Below, piece after piece: positions 42,750 to 51,567 of a stretch of 64,000 nucleotides of DNA. The DNA comes from JAGNXB01 sp964471595. GTDB taxonomy: Bacteria > Bacteroidota > Bacteroidia > Chitinophagales > Saprospiraceae. The stretch lies in contig CAYYGN010000015.1 of the NCBI GenBank assembly GCA_964471595.1, positions 1 through 64,000 on the forward strand, given 5' to 3'. The translations under genes were made by a program, and so were the position numbers. The number at the start of each line of letters is the position of its first letter. Positions within the stretch are counted from its first letter, which is position 1. The notes beneath the pieces were generated by a model. That model had not been told where the DNA came from. It did not search any database and saw only the letters and a program-made list of their open reading frames with translations.

Positions 42750-44000
42750 TTACCACCACCAACTCACAGACAACATCAGGTCTGTGGGATGAACGGCCTC
42801 GTACCTTTTGTTGGGCGATGCATCTACCAGGGGCAACAAAGCCTGGTTGTACCGGAGATCCAGTCCGATACGAGAGGTGAAACGATACCGGACCATGGCG
42901 CTCAAACCGGGTATCCAATGGCGGCTGATCCCGGTGACATCGCCAGAGGCAGGGTTGGAGGTCTCGGCGACAAATTCCTTCTCCAGCCGGTCACTGACGG
43001 ATTCCGGGAGGGCATACATCATGTTCACGCCTCCGGCCAATTGCCAATTTTTCCATACTCTGCCAGCCAGGACCGGTGCTTCCAGAAGCAGAATACCGCG
43101 GGAATATTTTTCTGTCTCCCCAAAGAACTGGTCGGGCAGCGAAGAAGTACCCAATGATTCTGCATAGCGGGCTCTAGTCCGCCATTTGGCGCCGAGGCCC
43201 GCTTGCCAAAACCATCCACCTTTCCTGTTTCCCGTCACCATGAGTCCCCCGTGGGGGAACAGGGAAACCCGGTCGGGAACCGGTTGAAAGGGAACCAGCA
43301 CACCGGCGTAAATACCCAGGGAGATTTTTGAGCTTTTGGCGGGATGGTTTACGACCTGGGAGATTTTGGGAAATGCGTTTTCCAAAACGACGGGGGAGGG
43401 CGCACGGCGAAGGCGGGATACCGCCATAAGACCCACATTGTAAAAGGATTCTGGCAATTCTTCAAGGCGAATACTTGCAGGTCGCAACCCTTTCTCCAGG
43501 GGCGTCGCAGCCAAACCTGCCCCTTGCTCATTATGCGTCGGAAGCAAGGCAGATTCGTTGGTGATTGTCGGAATGTCTTTGGCGGATACCGGATTTGTGC
43601 GGTTTGACGTGGGTGCGGCGGGAAGGTTCGTCAGTGCGACCGGTATCACTTCGTCGGTCGGTGGCTGGATGGCCGTTGGAGGCGCAGGTGCTGGCGGAGA
43701 AGAAAGGGAATCCGGTGTCGACGGGAAGGGTAACGGCGATGGCCGATCAGGTGTGGAGAGCGCAAAGGCCGTGAGCAGGAGGGCCCCCAACAACCATCCA
43801 CCAAGCAGAAAACGACCCCATCCCGGGGGAAGGGATGGCCCCGTGACCGGATAAGGATCCGGAGGAGCGGCCAGACCGGCATCTTTCTCGTCGAGCAGAC
43901 GGGACATTGCCTCCCAGTCGCCTTCCTGGGGGTGAGGGGTGTAAGCCTTTACGGCCTGGCGAATATGGTCGTCGCCGGGTATGGATTCAGCGTGCTTCAC
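42750..44000 (-). CDS. Anti-sigma-like membrane protein with beta-barrel C-terminus
   Basis: This 416-residue protein is read from GTG at 44000, overlapping the sigma gene by GTGA. Residues 1-64 are hydrophilic and could bind the sigma factor (AVKAYTPHPQEGDWEAMSRLLDEKD); 65-83 are one membrane span; about 85-200 are proline/serine-rich; from about 200 on are alternating strands ending in DLMLSVSWWW, like an outer-membrane barrel. The N-terminal half resembles single-span anti-sigma factors, so the whole may tie an ECF sigma factor to an envelope domain. Which membrane the barrel part reaches is unknown. Confidence 0.7.
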   Translation of the reverse strand: MKHAESIPGDDHIRQAVKAYTPHPQEGDWEAMSRLLDEKDAGLAAPPDPYPVTGPSLPPGWGRFLLGGWLLGALLLTAFALSTPDRPSPLPFPSTPDSLSSPPAPAPPTAIQPPTDEVIPVALTNLPAAPTSNRTNPVSAKDIPTITNESALLPTHNEQGAGLAATPLEKGLRPASIRLEELPESFYNVGLMAVSRLRRAPSPVVLENAFPKISQVVNHPAKSSKISLGIYAGVLVPFQPVPDRVSLFPHGGLMVTGNRKGGWFWQAGLGAKWRTRARYAESLGTSSLPDQFFGETEKYSRGILLLEAPVLAGRVWKNWQLAGGVNMMYALPESVSDRLEKEFVAETSNPASGDVTGISRHWIPGLSAMVRYRFTSRIGLDLRYNQALLPLVDASPNKRYEAVHPTDLMLSVSWWW

Positions 44001-44557
44001 GATGGGTCGGTCATTGCTTGTCGGCTAGGGAATAATTGGCGGAGTTGCTTGCGGGCCTGGGCCAGGTGCCAGCGGGATGTCGCTTCATCAAAGCCGAACA
44101 ACTCCGCAATCTCTTTGTGCCTGTAACCATCGATGACATAAAGGCTGAAGATCTGACGCTGGGTGTCGGGCAATTGATGAAGAAGGCGGAGAATTTCCTC
44201 TCCGGACATGGCGTCCAGGGGATCGGACACAACAGGTGCATCTGCTTTTTCCGGAAACCGGATCTGCTCCCGGTAGGTACGCCGGCTACGGATATGGTCC
44301 ATGGCGGTGTTGAAAACGATTCGGGCAATCCAGGACGCCAATGTCCCCGAAGGCTGGTAGCGGTCAATGTGCTGGAAGACTTTGAGAAAGGCGGAGTTAA
44401 GGATTTCGAGGGCTTCCTCCCGGTTGCCGGCATAGCGCAGACACACGGCCATATTCCTGCCGTAATACCGCTCGTACAATCGGCGCTGGGCCAATCGCTC
44501 TCCACGACGACAGCCGTCGAGCAGTTGGTCATCGGTACTTCCGGCATCATAGGGCAT
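43997..44557 (-). CDS. ECF sigma factor, RpoE-like
   Basis: This 186-residue sigma-70 family protein has region 2 (RLYERYYGRNMAVCLRYAGN, EALEILNSAFLKVFQHIDRY, LASWIARIVFNTAMDHIRSR) and region 4 (LPDTQRQIFSLYVIDGYRHK, EIAELFGFDEATSRWHLAQARKQLRQL). The ATG at 44557 is favoured because it starts right before DDQLLDGCRRGE, the usual ECF N-terminus; a longer upstream frame is unsupported. The membrane-barrel gene follows with a 4-base overlap, the arrangement of a sigma/anti-sigma pair. Confidence 0.92.
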   Translation of the reverse strand: MPYDAGSTDDQLLDGCRRGERLAQRRLYERYYGRNMAVCLRYAGNREEALEILNSAFLKVFQHIDRYQPSGTLASWIARIVFNTAMDHIRSRRTYREQIRFPEKADAPVVSDPLDAMSGEEILRLLHQLPDTQRQIFSLYVIDGYRHKEIAELFGFDEATSRWHLAQARKQLRQLFPSRQAMTDPS

Positions 44558-44655
44558 AATTCCGTAACGTCCACAAGGAGCAGTTCGTTTTGATAATCGT
44601 AATCCGCCGGCATTTCGTTGGTGGAAGTCCGGGTTTTCGGTCTGTCGCTTCCGGC

Positions 44656-44663
44656 TACCTTTG
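44656..44663 (+). promoter_or_regulatory. -7 box TACCTTTG of MATE gene
   Basis: TACCTTTG is a perfect TAnnTTTG box 6 bases before the GTG at 44670. The box overlaps the upstream TTG at 44661, so translation from that TTG is unlikely. Confidence 0.45.
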
Positions 44664-44669
44664 CAGGCT

Positions 44670-46058
44670 GTGAACAAGGACACCCTGCAATTGATCCGCG
44701 ATGCCATCTCCGGCAAGGAACAGGATTACACCGGTATTCCTATCCGCCGGGCGATCATTCTGCTGTCCATCCCGATGGTACTGGAGATGTTGATGGAGAG
44801 CCTGTTTGCCGTTGTGGATGTCTTTTTTGTCGCCCGTCTGGGCAACCATGCCGTAGCGACCGTTGGCATAACGGAATCGGTCATGATGCTCATCTATTCC
44901 CTGGCCATCGGTCTCAGTATGGCCGCAACCGCCATGGTAGCCCGCCGGGTAGGAGAAGGGGATCGCGATGCCGCCGCAAAGGCAGCTGCCCAGACCATTT
45001 GGCTTGGTGTCGGAATGGCGGCCATTATGGGTATTGTGGGGTATGCGGCTTCGCCATTCATTTTGCGCATGATGGGCGCCGATGACCAAATTGTGGCAGA
45101 GGGACAGGGATACACCCGGATCATGTTTGCCGGCAACATTACGGTGATGCTCCTTTTCCTTTTGAATGCCGTATTCAGAGGTGCCGGCGATGCCAGCCTG
45201 GCCATGAGAGCACTTTGGATCGGCAACGGGATCAACATCGTTCTGGACCCTTGTCTCATCTTCGGCTGGGGTCCATTCCCGGAGATGGGACTGGAAGGAG
45301 CCGCCCTGGCGACAGTGATTGGTCGCGGTGCAGGGGTGATTTACCAGTTTGCCCTACTGTTTTCCGCCCAGCACGTGATTCGCATAGCACGACGTCATCT
45401 TGAACTGTCATGGAGCATACTCCGCCGATTGATGGCCATTGGCGTCTCCGGAGCAGGGCAATATCTGGTCGCTACCGCCTCCTGGATTTTTCTCATGCGG
45501 ATCATGGCCGACTTCGGACCTACGGCGCTGGCCGGCTACACGATTGCCATCCGGGTCATCGTATTTACCATTCTCCCTGCCTGGGGTATCGCCAACGCGG
45601 CCTCTACGCTGGTAGGGCAGCATCTGGGTGCCCGCCAACCGGAACAATCCGAACGCGCGGCCTGGATGGCCAGCCACTATGCCGTGGGATTCATGCTGGT
45701 CGTCACGGTGTTTTACGTCGCTCTGGCCAAACCCATTATCGGTTTTTTCACTGAGGATCAAGAGGTAATCCTCCTGGGGGCCAAAAGTCTGCAAATCATC
45801 AGCCTGGGGTATGTATTTTACGCTTATGGCATGGTCCTCAGCCAGGCCTTCAACGGGGCCGGCGATACACGTACGCCGCTTTGGATCAACATCGTGGGTT
45901 TCTGGTTGATCGAGATTCCGTTGGCCTGGTGGCTCTCCACGCCCCTTGGCATCGGGCCGGAAGGCATTTTCATGGCCATTGCGATATCCGAAAGTCTGGT
46001 CGCCTTGGGCTGTATCTACTTTTTCCGGAGAGGGGTTTGGAAAACCACCACGGTCTGA
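44670..46058 (+). CDS. MATE-family efflux transporter
   Basis: This 462-residue inner-membrane protein has 12 predicted spans in two similar halves and MATE features such as IPMVLEMLMESLFAVVDVFFVARLG and, at the matching place, GVSGAGQYLVATASWIFLMRIM, plus GNGINIVLDPCLIFGWGPFPEMGLEGAALAT. MATE proteins export drugs or metabolites in exchange for Na+ or H+. The GTG at 44670 (MNKDTLQLIRDAISG) is chosen over a TTG at 44661 because the -7 box covers that TTG. It is divergent from the sigma gene. The substrate is unknown. Confidence 0.92.
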   Translation: MNKDTLQLIRDAISGKEQDYTGIPIRRAIILLSIPMVLEMLMESLFAVVDVFFVARLGNHAVATVGITESVMMLIYSLAIGLSMAATAMVARRVGEGDRDAAAKAAAQTIWLGVGMAAIMGIVGYAASPFILRMMGADDQIVAEGQGYTRIMFAGNITVMLLFLLNAVFRGAGDASLAMRALWIGNGINIVLDPCLIFGWGPFPEMGLEGAALATVIGRGAGVIYQFALLFSAQHVIRIARRHLELSWSILRRLMAIGVSGAGQYLVATASWIFLMRIMADFGPTALAGYTIAIRVIVFTILPAWGIANAASTLVGQHLGARQPEQSERAAWMASHYAVGFMLVVTVFYVALAKPIIGFFTEDQEVILLGAKSLQIISLGYVFYAYGMVLSQAFNGAGDTRTPLWINIVGFWLIEIPLAWWLSTPLGIGPEGIFMAIAISESLVALGCIYFFRRGVWKTTTV

Positions 46059-46121
46059 ACCCAGCCGTTCCTCTTTCCGTAAAAGAAACCCGTTCCGAAA
46101 GACCTGGGCAGCGGTTTCTGG

Positions 46122-46171
46122 TTTGGAGGTATCTAACCAATGGGTTAATTTTACCACTTGGTGGGTAAAAT
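46122..46171 (+). promoter_or_regulatory. Promoter and inverted repeat before second ECF sigma gene
   Basis: TTTG (46122-46125), a 20-base spacer and TAATTTTA (46146-46153, one base from TAnnTTTG) form a well-spaced promoter. Overlapping its end is the inverted repeat ATTTTACC (46148-46155) / GGTAAAAT (46164-46171), 11 bases before the TTG start, a good place for an operator or a leader hairpin. Confidence 0.45.
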
Positions 46172-46182
46172 CCCCCTAAGTA

Positions 46183-46722
46183 TTGACGGATAAGGAGTTG
46201 ATCGAGGGCTGTCTCCGCGGTAAGACGCAGTATGAGAAGGCATTATTTGACCGGTTTTCCGGTAAGATGATGGCCGTTTGTCTGCGCTATGCCACGGATT
46301 CCTCCGAAGCGGAAGACATCCTGCAGGAAGGATTCGTCAAGGTGTTTGAGCATCTCCGGTCCTTTCGGCATGAAGGGTCCTTGGAGGGTTGGATCCGCCG
46401 TATCGTGGTGACAACCGCCCTCAAACACCTGCGACGCAACAAACCGACCCAGGAGATCACTGCTGCGGAGGACTTCCATGAGAGTCCCGATGTCCCGGAC
46501 GCCATTACCCAATTGGGCGAACAGGACATCATCCGCCTGATCGGTCAGTTGCCTCAGGGGTACCGAATGGTGTTCAACCTCTATGTCATTGAGGGATACC
46601 GGCACAACGAAATAGCCGATCTCCTGGCCATAGAGGAAAGTACCAGCAGGTCCCAACTGGTCAAGGCCCGCAAATGGCTACAAGATAAATTATTAAGCCT
46701 CACACGGTTAAGTGTTTATTGA
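46183..46722 (+). CDS. ECF sigma factor, RpoE-like
   Basis: This 179-residue sigma-70 family protein has region 2 (ALFDRFSGKMMAVCLRYATDSSEAEDILQEGFVKVFEHLRSF, here quoted in parts, then GWIRRIVVTTALKHLRRN) and region 4 (LPQGYRMVFNLYVIEGYRHN, EIADLLAIEESTSRSQLVKARKWL). It starts with TTG at 46183, TTG ACG GAT AAG GAG, since no ATG fits and the promoter lies just before. The stop shares bases with the next start (TGATG). It is paralogous to the sigma factor at 43997-44557, with the same type of partner behind it. Confidence 0.92.
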   Translation: MTDKELIEGCLRGKTQYEKALFDRFSGKMMAVCLRYATDSSEAEDILQEGFVKVFEHLRSFRHEGSLEGWIRRIVVTTALKHLRRNKPTQEITAAEDFHESPDVPDAITQLGEQDIIRLIGQLPQGYRMVFNLYVIEGYRHNEIADLLAIEESTSRSQLVKARKWLQDKLLSLTRLSVY

Positions 46723-48197
46723 TGATGAGCGAACCCAAGAAATACCAGATGGACGACCTTTTGCGCCAGCGCGTAAAGGATGCTTCCGCCTCTGTCCCCC
46801 ATGGCATGTGGGAAAAAATCCTGGACGCGCGACGCAACCAACGTTACTATCCCGTTTCCTGGATGGGATTTTCGGCCATGGTCCTCGTCACAGCCGCCTT
46901 TGCCGGGTGGGTGACCTTTGGTGAAAACCGGACACACAATGACCTTCCGCTTGAAAAACCAGGGGTAGAACAAGCGCGTGAATCCCTGGAACAGCCAACC
47001 GCCAGCATTCGCACGGCCGAAGAGGACCTGCAAAAAGGTCATTCTTCTGCATCGGAAGCAGACAGGGGAGGAGCAGAAACCCCGGCCCAGGATGTCCGGC
47101 AGAAGGCAGCGGGTCACAGATCCATGCCGGATCGCGCCTCCGCAGGTACCGGACAAATCGAGATCACAGCAGGGAAAGCGGTTGTCCGCCAGGAAGAATC
47201 CCGCACGTCCTCAGCAACACGGGATCGGGGGATCAGCACCAGTGAGGCACTGATACCCGGAATGGAATCCTCCTTTTCACCCTCTCTCCGGGATGAAAAT
47301 CAGGTCCTGGCAAGGTCAAAGGCCTTAACAGAGGATTGGACGGTTTTGGGCAGTAAAGGACCCTCGGAAGTGGTTGCCCATGCACAGGGTCAGGCCGACC
47401 TTCCCGTTCCTCCTTTCATGGCTGCCCAACAGCGGAGGAGTTCACCTTCCTGTTATTCCTTTCACACTTTCCTGCGCGGATTGTCGGTCGACGGTTACCT
47501 CGCACCGGAATACGCCCTCCGGCAATTGGTCTATAAAGAACCCGGCATGGGGGAGTACGCCGCCATGAGGGATGAAACCGAGTCTTATTCCTTTGCCTTC
47601 TCGGCCGGATTTCGCGCCAATGCGCACTTCAAAGGGGGCTTGGCATTGCGGACAGGAGTCGTGTACACGGACATCGTTGAAAAATTCCGTAATGCCGACC
47701 CGGATGCAGAAGTACGGCGCATCATTACCGTCAATATCGACACCATCTACAATCCGCCGGACGTCATTATCAATGTAGACACCCTATCTATCGTCGAATA
47801 CGGTGCCTATGACAAGGTCGGCTACAACCGGTACCGTTTTTATGACGTGCCCCTTCTCCTTGGATACGAACTGGACCGTGGACGTTGGATTGTCCATATC
47901 AACACCGGTCTCATGCTCAACATCGGCACCGCGCGACGCGGACAGATTCTCGATCCGCAGTCCAATCTGGTGTCCATACACTCCGGGGAAAACAGCAGTT
48001 ACCCGGCCTTTCGCAGCAAGGTCGGTTCCAGTTTGCTCATGAGCCTCGGATTCAATTATGCCGTGAGACCCAAACTGCACCTTCTGCTGGAACCCCAATT
48101 CCGGGTTTGGATGAAACCGCTCAATCTGGAAGATTACCCGGTCGACCAGAAATACATGAATATCGGCCTGGCCATGGGTGTCCGGCAGTACTTCTGA
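46722..48197 (+). CDS. Anti-sigma-like membrane protein with beta-barrel C-terminus
   Basis: This 491-residue protein is coupled to the sigma gene by TGATG. Residues 1-45 are hydrophilic (QMDDLLRQRVKDASASVPHGMWEKILDARR), about 47-68 form one membrane span, about 70-235 are a Ser/Gln/Glu-rich low-complexity linker, and the rest are barrel-like strands (LRGLSVDGYLAPEYALRQLV; ending NIGLAMGVRQYF with terminal Phe). It shows the same plan as the protein at 42750-44000 but little sequence likeness outside the general layout. The role as anti-sigma factor is inferred from position and layout. Confidence 0.7.
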   Translation: MMSEPKKYQMDDLLRQRVKDASASVPHGMWEKILDARRNQRYYPVSWMGFSAMVLVTAAFAGWVTFGENRTHNDLPLEKPGVEQARESLEQPTASIRTAEEDLQKGHSSASEADRGGAETPAQDVRQKAAGHRSMPDRASAGTGQIEITAGKAVVRQEESRTSSATRDRGISTSEALIPGMESSFSPSLRDENQVLARSKALTEDWTVLGSKGPSEVVAHAQGQADLPVPPFMAAQQRRSSPSCYSFHTFLRGLSVDGYLAPEYALRQLVYKEPGMGEYAAMRDETESYSFAFSAGFRANAHFKGGLALRTGVVYTDIVEKFRNADPDAEVRRIITVNIDTIYNPPDVIINVDTLSIVEYGAYDKVGYNRYRFYDVPLLLGYELDRGRWIVHINTGLMLNIGTARRGQILDPQSNLVSIHSGENSSYPAFRSKVGSSLLMSLGFNYAVRPKLHLLLEPQFRVWMKPLNLEDYPVDQKYMNIGLAMGVRQYF

Positions 48198-48202
48198 TAC
48201 GC

Positions 48203-49141
48203 ATGACCCTGAAACAACTGCTTCTCCCGGTTTCTGTTCTCTTCCTCTTCCTTCCGGCCTGCGAGAAGGAAAGGGATGAATTCACACCCGTGGATAGCGT
48301 GCCATTGTATCCCCGTGGACAAATAGGAAATTTCTTCCTGGGGATGGGCCAGGCTCCCGATACGGTTTTTACCGTCAACAACCAATCCGGCTTAAAACTC
48401 CGAAGCCACACAGGCGTGCTTGTGGAAATAGAACCTGAAACTTTTGGTATTCCTGGGGGTGAACCTGCCGAAGGCACCATCCATATCGCCTGGAAGGAGA
48501 TCAGGACCTTGTATGACCAGGTGTCCCGGCGCATGTCCCTCCGCCTCGACAACCAATGGATGAGACCTTACCTGCTTTTCGAATGGTCGGCCCATCAGGA
48601 AGGCACTCCGCTCGAATTGCGAAAACCGGTCGTAATCAAATGGCCGGAGAACCAACCTGCCGGAGCTCTTCAGCTCTGGCACGGTCAATGGTCCGAACCG
48701 TCGGGTTTTACCTGGAACCTCTCCTCCACCGGAGGGGTCAGCCTCAGTACATGGGTAGATCCCGTCCAGGGAAGCGGTACCAACGGCTATTTGGTCAGTA
48801 CTGATCAAACCGGTATTTCCGGTGCCGTACTGGTGGAGGTTGCCCGAACAGATTCTTTGCAGGCAACCTTTTTCCCTGCCTACAGCAAAACCAATACTGC
48901 GGTCTATTTTCTGGATACAGACCACGGTTCGGCCCTGGCATTCCGGGATAATGGCGCCGGCCATTTCATCCTGCCCGGATTACCCGCCGGCCGGAACGGA
49001 CGTGTCGTGTGCGTGACAGAAGCCATCCGCAACCGGTTCTACAGCTCATGGAAGGACATCACCACCCCCTCTCCCGGCTGGGAACCCCGGCCTACTGAAC
49101 GCCAACTACCCGTCGTTTATGAAATGTTGCGGGGTCTGTGA
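48203..49141 (+). CDS. Lipoprotein of the second sigma operon
   Basis: This 312-residue lipoprotein has a signal peptide with lipobox LFLPAC (cysteine 21) and then EKERDEF. The body is beta-rich, with a region VLVEIEPETFGIPGGEPAEGTI that looks like the start of a ZU5/carboxypeptidase-regulatory-like fold, and no catalytic motif. The ATG at 48203 is 5 bases after the stop of the barrel-type protein, so it belongs to the operon sigma / membrane-barrel / lipoprotein. A much longer open frame in this register starts inside the previous gene and is not used. Confidence 0.78.
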   Translation: MTLKQLLLPVSVLFLFLPACEKERDEFTPVDSVPLYPRGQIGNFFLGMGQAPDTVFTVNNQSGLKLRSHTGVLVEIEPETFGIPGGEPAEGTIHIAWKEIRTLYDQVSRRMSLRLDNQWMRPYLLFEWSAHQEGTPLELRKPVVIKWPENQPAGALQLWHGQWSEPSGFTWNLSSTGGVSLSTWVDPVQGSGTNGYLVSTDQTGISGAVLVEVARTDSLQATFFPAYSKTNTAVYFLDTDHGSALAFRDNGAGHFILPGLPAGRNGRVVCVTEAIRNRFYSSWKDITTPSPGWEPRPTERQLPVVYEMLRGL

Positions 49142-49202
49142 CCTGATCTTGCACGGCAACATTTATGCCTCAGACCTTGTTTAGGCACCAAAGTGATATG
49201 CC

Positions 49203-49814
49203 ATGAGCCAGCCGGTTAAAACTTCCGTGATGATGTACACGGAACAAACGCCTAACCCTGAGTCCCTCAAGTTTGTGACCAACCGGATCCTGTATCAGGG
49301 GACGGCAGATTTCAAAACCGCCGATGTGGCGGAAGAATGGTCGCCTCTCGCCCATACCATCTTCAGCCTTCCCTACGTGAAGGGGGTATATATTTCCCAT
49401 AATTTCGTCACGGTCACCAAAGAATTGACCTTTTCCTGGGAGGATATCATGCTTCCCTTGAAATCCTTCATTCGGGATTTTCTGGAAGGGGGAGAAGTCA
49501 TTGTCAGGGAGGGTTATTCCGCCTGGATCGAAGAACATGAGGCTACCAACGGCAACAGCCGTGCCTACAATGAGTCGGACGCGGCCATCGTGAAAAAGAT
49601 CAGGGAGCTCATCGACACGTACGTCAAACCGGCCGTGGAAATGGATGGTGGCAATATCGAGTTCAAGGATTTTCACGAGGGCATCGTCACGGTCACTCTG
49701 CAGGGCTCCTGCAGTGGCTGTCCATCCTCCACGGTCACATTGAAGTCGGGGATTGAAGGGATGCTCAAGCGCATGGTACCGGAAGTCAGGGAGGTCGTCT
49801 CGGAAATGGGTTGA
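49203..49814 (+). CDS. Nfu-type iron-sulfur cluster protein
   Basis: This 203-residue protein has an N-terminal Nfu_N domain (YTEQTPNPESLKFVTNR, then KGVYISHNFVTVTK) and a C-terminal NifU-like domain with the cluster-binding pair CSGCPSS (cysteines 170 and 173) and AVEMDGGNIEF. It carries Fe-S clusters to target enzymes, as NFU1 does in mitochondria. It is a single gene with no isc or suf genes near it. The two domains are in the usual order and length. Confidence 0.93.
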   Translation: MSQPVKTSVMMYTEQTPNPESLKFVTNRILYQGTADFKTADVAEEWSPLAHTIFSLPYVKGVYISHNFVTVTKELTFSWEDIMLPLKSFIRDFLEGGEVIVREGYSAWIEEHEATNGNSRAYNESDAAIVKKIRELIDTYVKPAVEMDGGNIEFKDFHEGIVTVTLQGSCSGCPSSTVTLKSGIEGMLKRMVPEVREVVSEMG

Positions 49815-49896
49815 TGCTTTTCACCCCCGCTTCTCCTTTAACCCAGACATTGAGCGTAGGATGCTGACAAGCAACGCTTCGTCGGCACGCTTCGCG

Positions 49897-49920
49897 CAAA
49901 AAATGCTAATGCATTTTTTG
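49897..49920. terminator. A/T-rich hairpin between convergent genes
   Basis: CAAAAAATGC-TAAT-GCATTTTTTG is a perfect 10-bp stem with a 4-base loop, placed between the convergent Nfu and SLC13 genes. The A and T tracts allow it to act on both strands, though the stem is weak in GC. Confidence 0.5.
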
Positions 49921-49971
49921 GGATTAACGGAATGCACTGCCGTGTTCCTGGGATCCTGTCCGGGCGGTTTG

Positions 49972-51447
49972 TCAGAGATGCCACCAATACACGAAAAGAC
50001 TGATCAGGAGCACACCGGCCAGATTGAGCCATAGACCCGTCCGGACCAGATCGGAGGTTTTGACTTCTCCGCTGCCAAAAATGATGGTGTTGGGTGCGGT
50101 CGCAACCGGCATCATGAATCCGAGACTGGCAAACAGGGCCGTGGCAAAGAGCATTCCTTTGACGGAATAGTCGCTGCCATTGGTCAATGTCAGGACGACC
50201 GGCAATACCAATTGGACGCAGGCAATATTGCTGGCAAATTCGCTGATGATGGTAATGACGATTCCGATGGCCATGATCAACAACAGCGGATGCACATCGC
50301 GGAGACCTTCCAGCCGGGTGGCTACCAGGGCGCTGAGGCCGGAGGCTTCGAAGCCTGCTGCCAGGGCAAAACCGCTGCCAAATAAGAGGACAATCCCGTA
50401 AGGCAGGCGTTCGACATCTTTCCATTCCAGAATACGCCCAGGCCCGTTTCGGGCCGGAATCACGAAAAGGATCAGACAGGCCAGGATGGCCACCATCCCG
50501 TCGTGCACCCTGCCTTCAAGTCCGGACCAGGAAGCCCATCCCCGGATGATTCGATCCCCCAGTTGCATGTCGGGACGGGTAAACCAAGCCAAAACCGTCA
50601 GGGCAAAAACTGTGATGACCACCTTTTGGTCGCGATGCATTTTACCCAGATCGCGGTAGGCTCTCTGGAAATGGGTCCTCGACAATTGGCCAGCCGTCCG
50701 ACGGAGATATCGCCAGCGGATTATGCCATAGGTGAACAAGGCCAAGCTTACCGTAATGACCCCTGACTGGACAAAGAATGAAGCAAAGTTGACACTGGCG
50801 TCTCCGGGGAAAGTCCGTTGATAGAAACTGTAGAAGTACATGTTGGGCGGGGTACCCACCAGGGTGGTCATTCCACCCATGGTCGCGGAATAGGCGAGAC
50901 CCAAAAGAAGGGCGATGGCAACGGGATGCCTGCCGTCAGTGCCCTGGTCATCCCTGATATGACGAATCACCGCCAATACGGCAGGAATGAGAAGGAGTAC
51001 GGTAGCGGTATTGGAGACCCACATGGACAACAGGAAAGTGGAGGCCATGATGCCGGCGAGCACTCTTTGCGGGCTTGAACCGGTGCGTTGAAGAATGGCA
51101 AAAGCCAGCCGGGTATGCAGGTCCCATCGCTCCATGGCAAAGGCCAAGATGAATCCCCCGAGAAACAAAAAGATGATGGGATCCATGTAAAGGGCTGCTG
51201 CTTCGACAGGACCTAGGATTCCCGTGATCGGGAGCAGCAGGAATGGCAACAGGGAAGTGACCGCCAGATCTACGGCCTCGGTAAACCACCATATCGCTAC
51301 CCAGGCTACAATCCCTGCCATGAGCATGGTTTGGGGATGGGCGGGATCTGGACTCGGCCATTGAGCCAAAAGAAAGAAGGTTAGGGGGCCGAAGAACAGA
51401 GCCATGGTTCGTCCCCGGTGGAAGTCTGGAATTCTGAACCTGGTCAT
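49972..51447 (-). CDS. SLC13/DASS family anion:Na+ symporter
   Basis: This 491-residue carrier has about eleven spans and the DASS hallmarks: SNTATVLLLIPAVLAV and, in the second half, SEFASNIACVQLVLPVV (the two Ser-Asn-Thr/Ala type motifs), with GMTTLVGTPPNMYF and APNTIIFGSGEV. Relatives import dicarboxylates, citrate or sulfate with sodium. The ATG at 51447 is preferred; the longer frame from 51495 adds a non-membrane stretch. Sulfate uptake for the cysCDN pathway is possible but not shown. Confidence 0.9.
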   Translation of the reverse strand: MTRFRIPDFHRGRTMALFFGPLTFFLLAQWPSPDPAHPQTMLMAGIVAWVAIWWFTEAVDLAVTSLLPFLLLPITGILGPVEAAALYMDPIIFLFLGGFILAFAMERWDLHTRLAFAILQRTGSSPQRVLAGIMASTFLLSMWVSNTATVLLLIPAVLAVIRHIRDDQGTDGRHPVAIALLLGLAYSATMGGMTTLVGTPPNMYFYSFYQRTFPGDASVNFASFFVQSGVITVSLALFTYGIIRWRYLRRTAGQLSRTHFQRAYRDLGKMHRDQKVVITVFALTVLAWFTRPDMQLGDRIIRGWASWSGLEGRVHDGMVAILACLILFVIPARNGPGRILEWKDVERLPYGIVLLFGSGFALAAGFEASGLSALVATRLEGLRDVHPLLLIMAIGIVITIISEFASNIACVQLVLPVVLTLTNGSDYSVKGMLFATALFASLGFMMPVATAPNTIIFGSGEVKTSDLVRTGLWLNLAGVLLISLFVYWWHL

Positions 51448-51551
51448 CGGTCCGAAAAATAGGCAAACCCTCCCGGAAGGACCCGATCCGGACATCGGTC
51501 ATTTTCCTGTCAGAAGCCAAAGAGAGACAAGGTCAAAGACAAGAAGGGCCG

Positions 51552-51559
51552 TAACTTTG
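51552..51559 (+). promoter_or_regulatory. -7 box TAACTTTG of M28 gene
   Basis: TAACTTTG is a perfect TAnnTTTG box 8 bases before the ATG at 51568, again predicting a very short or absent leader. Confidence 0.45.
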
Positions 51560-51567
51560 CCCATTAA

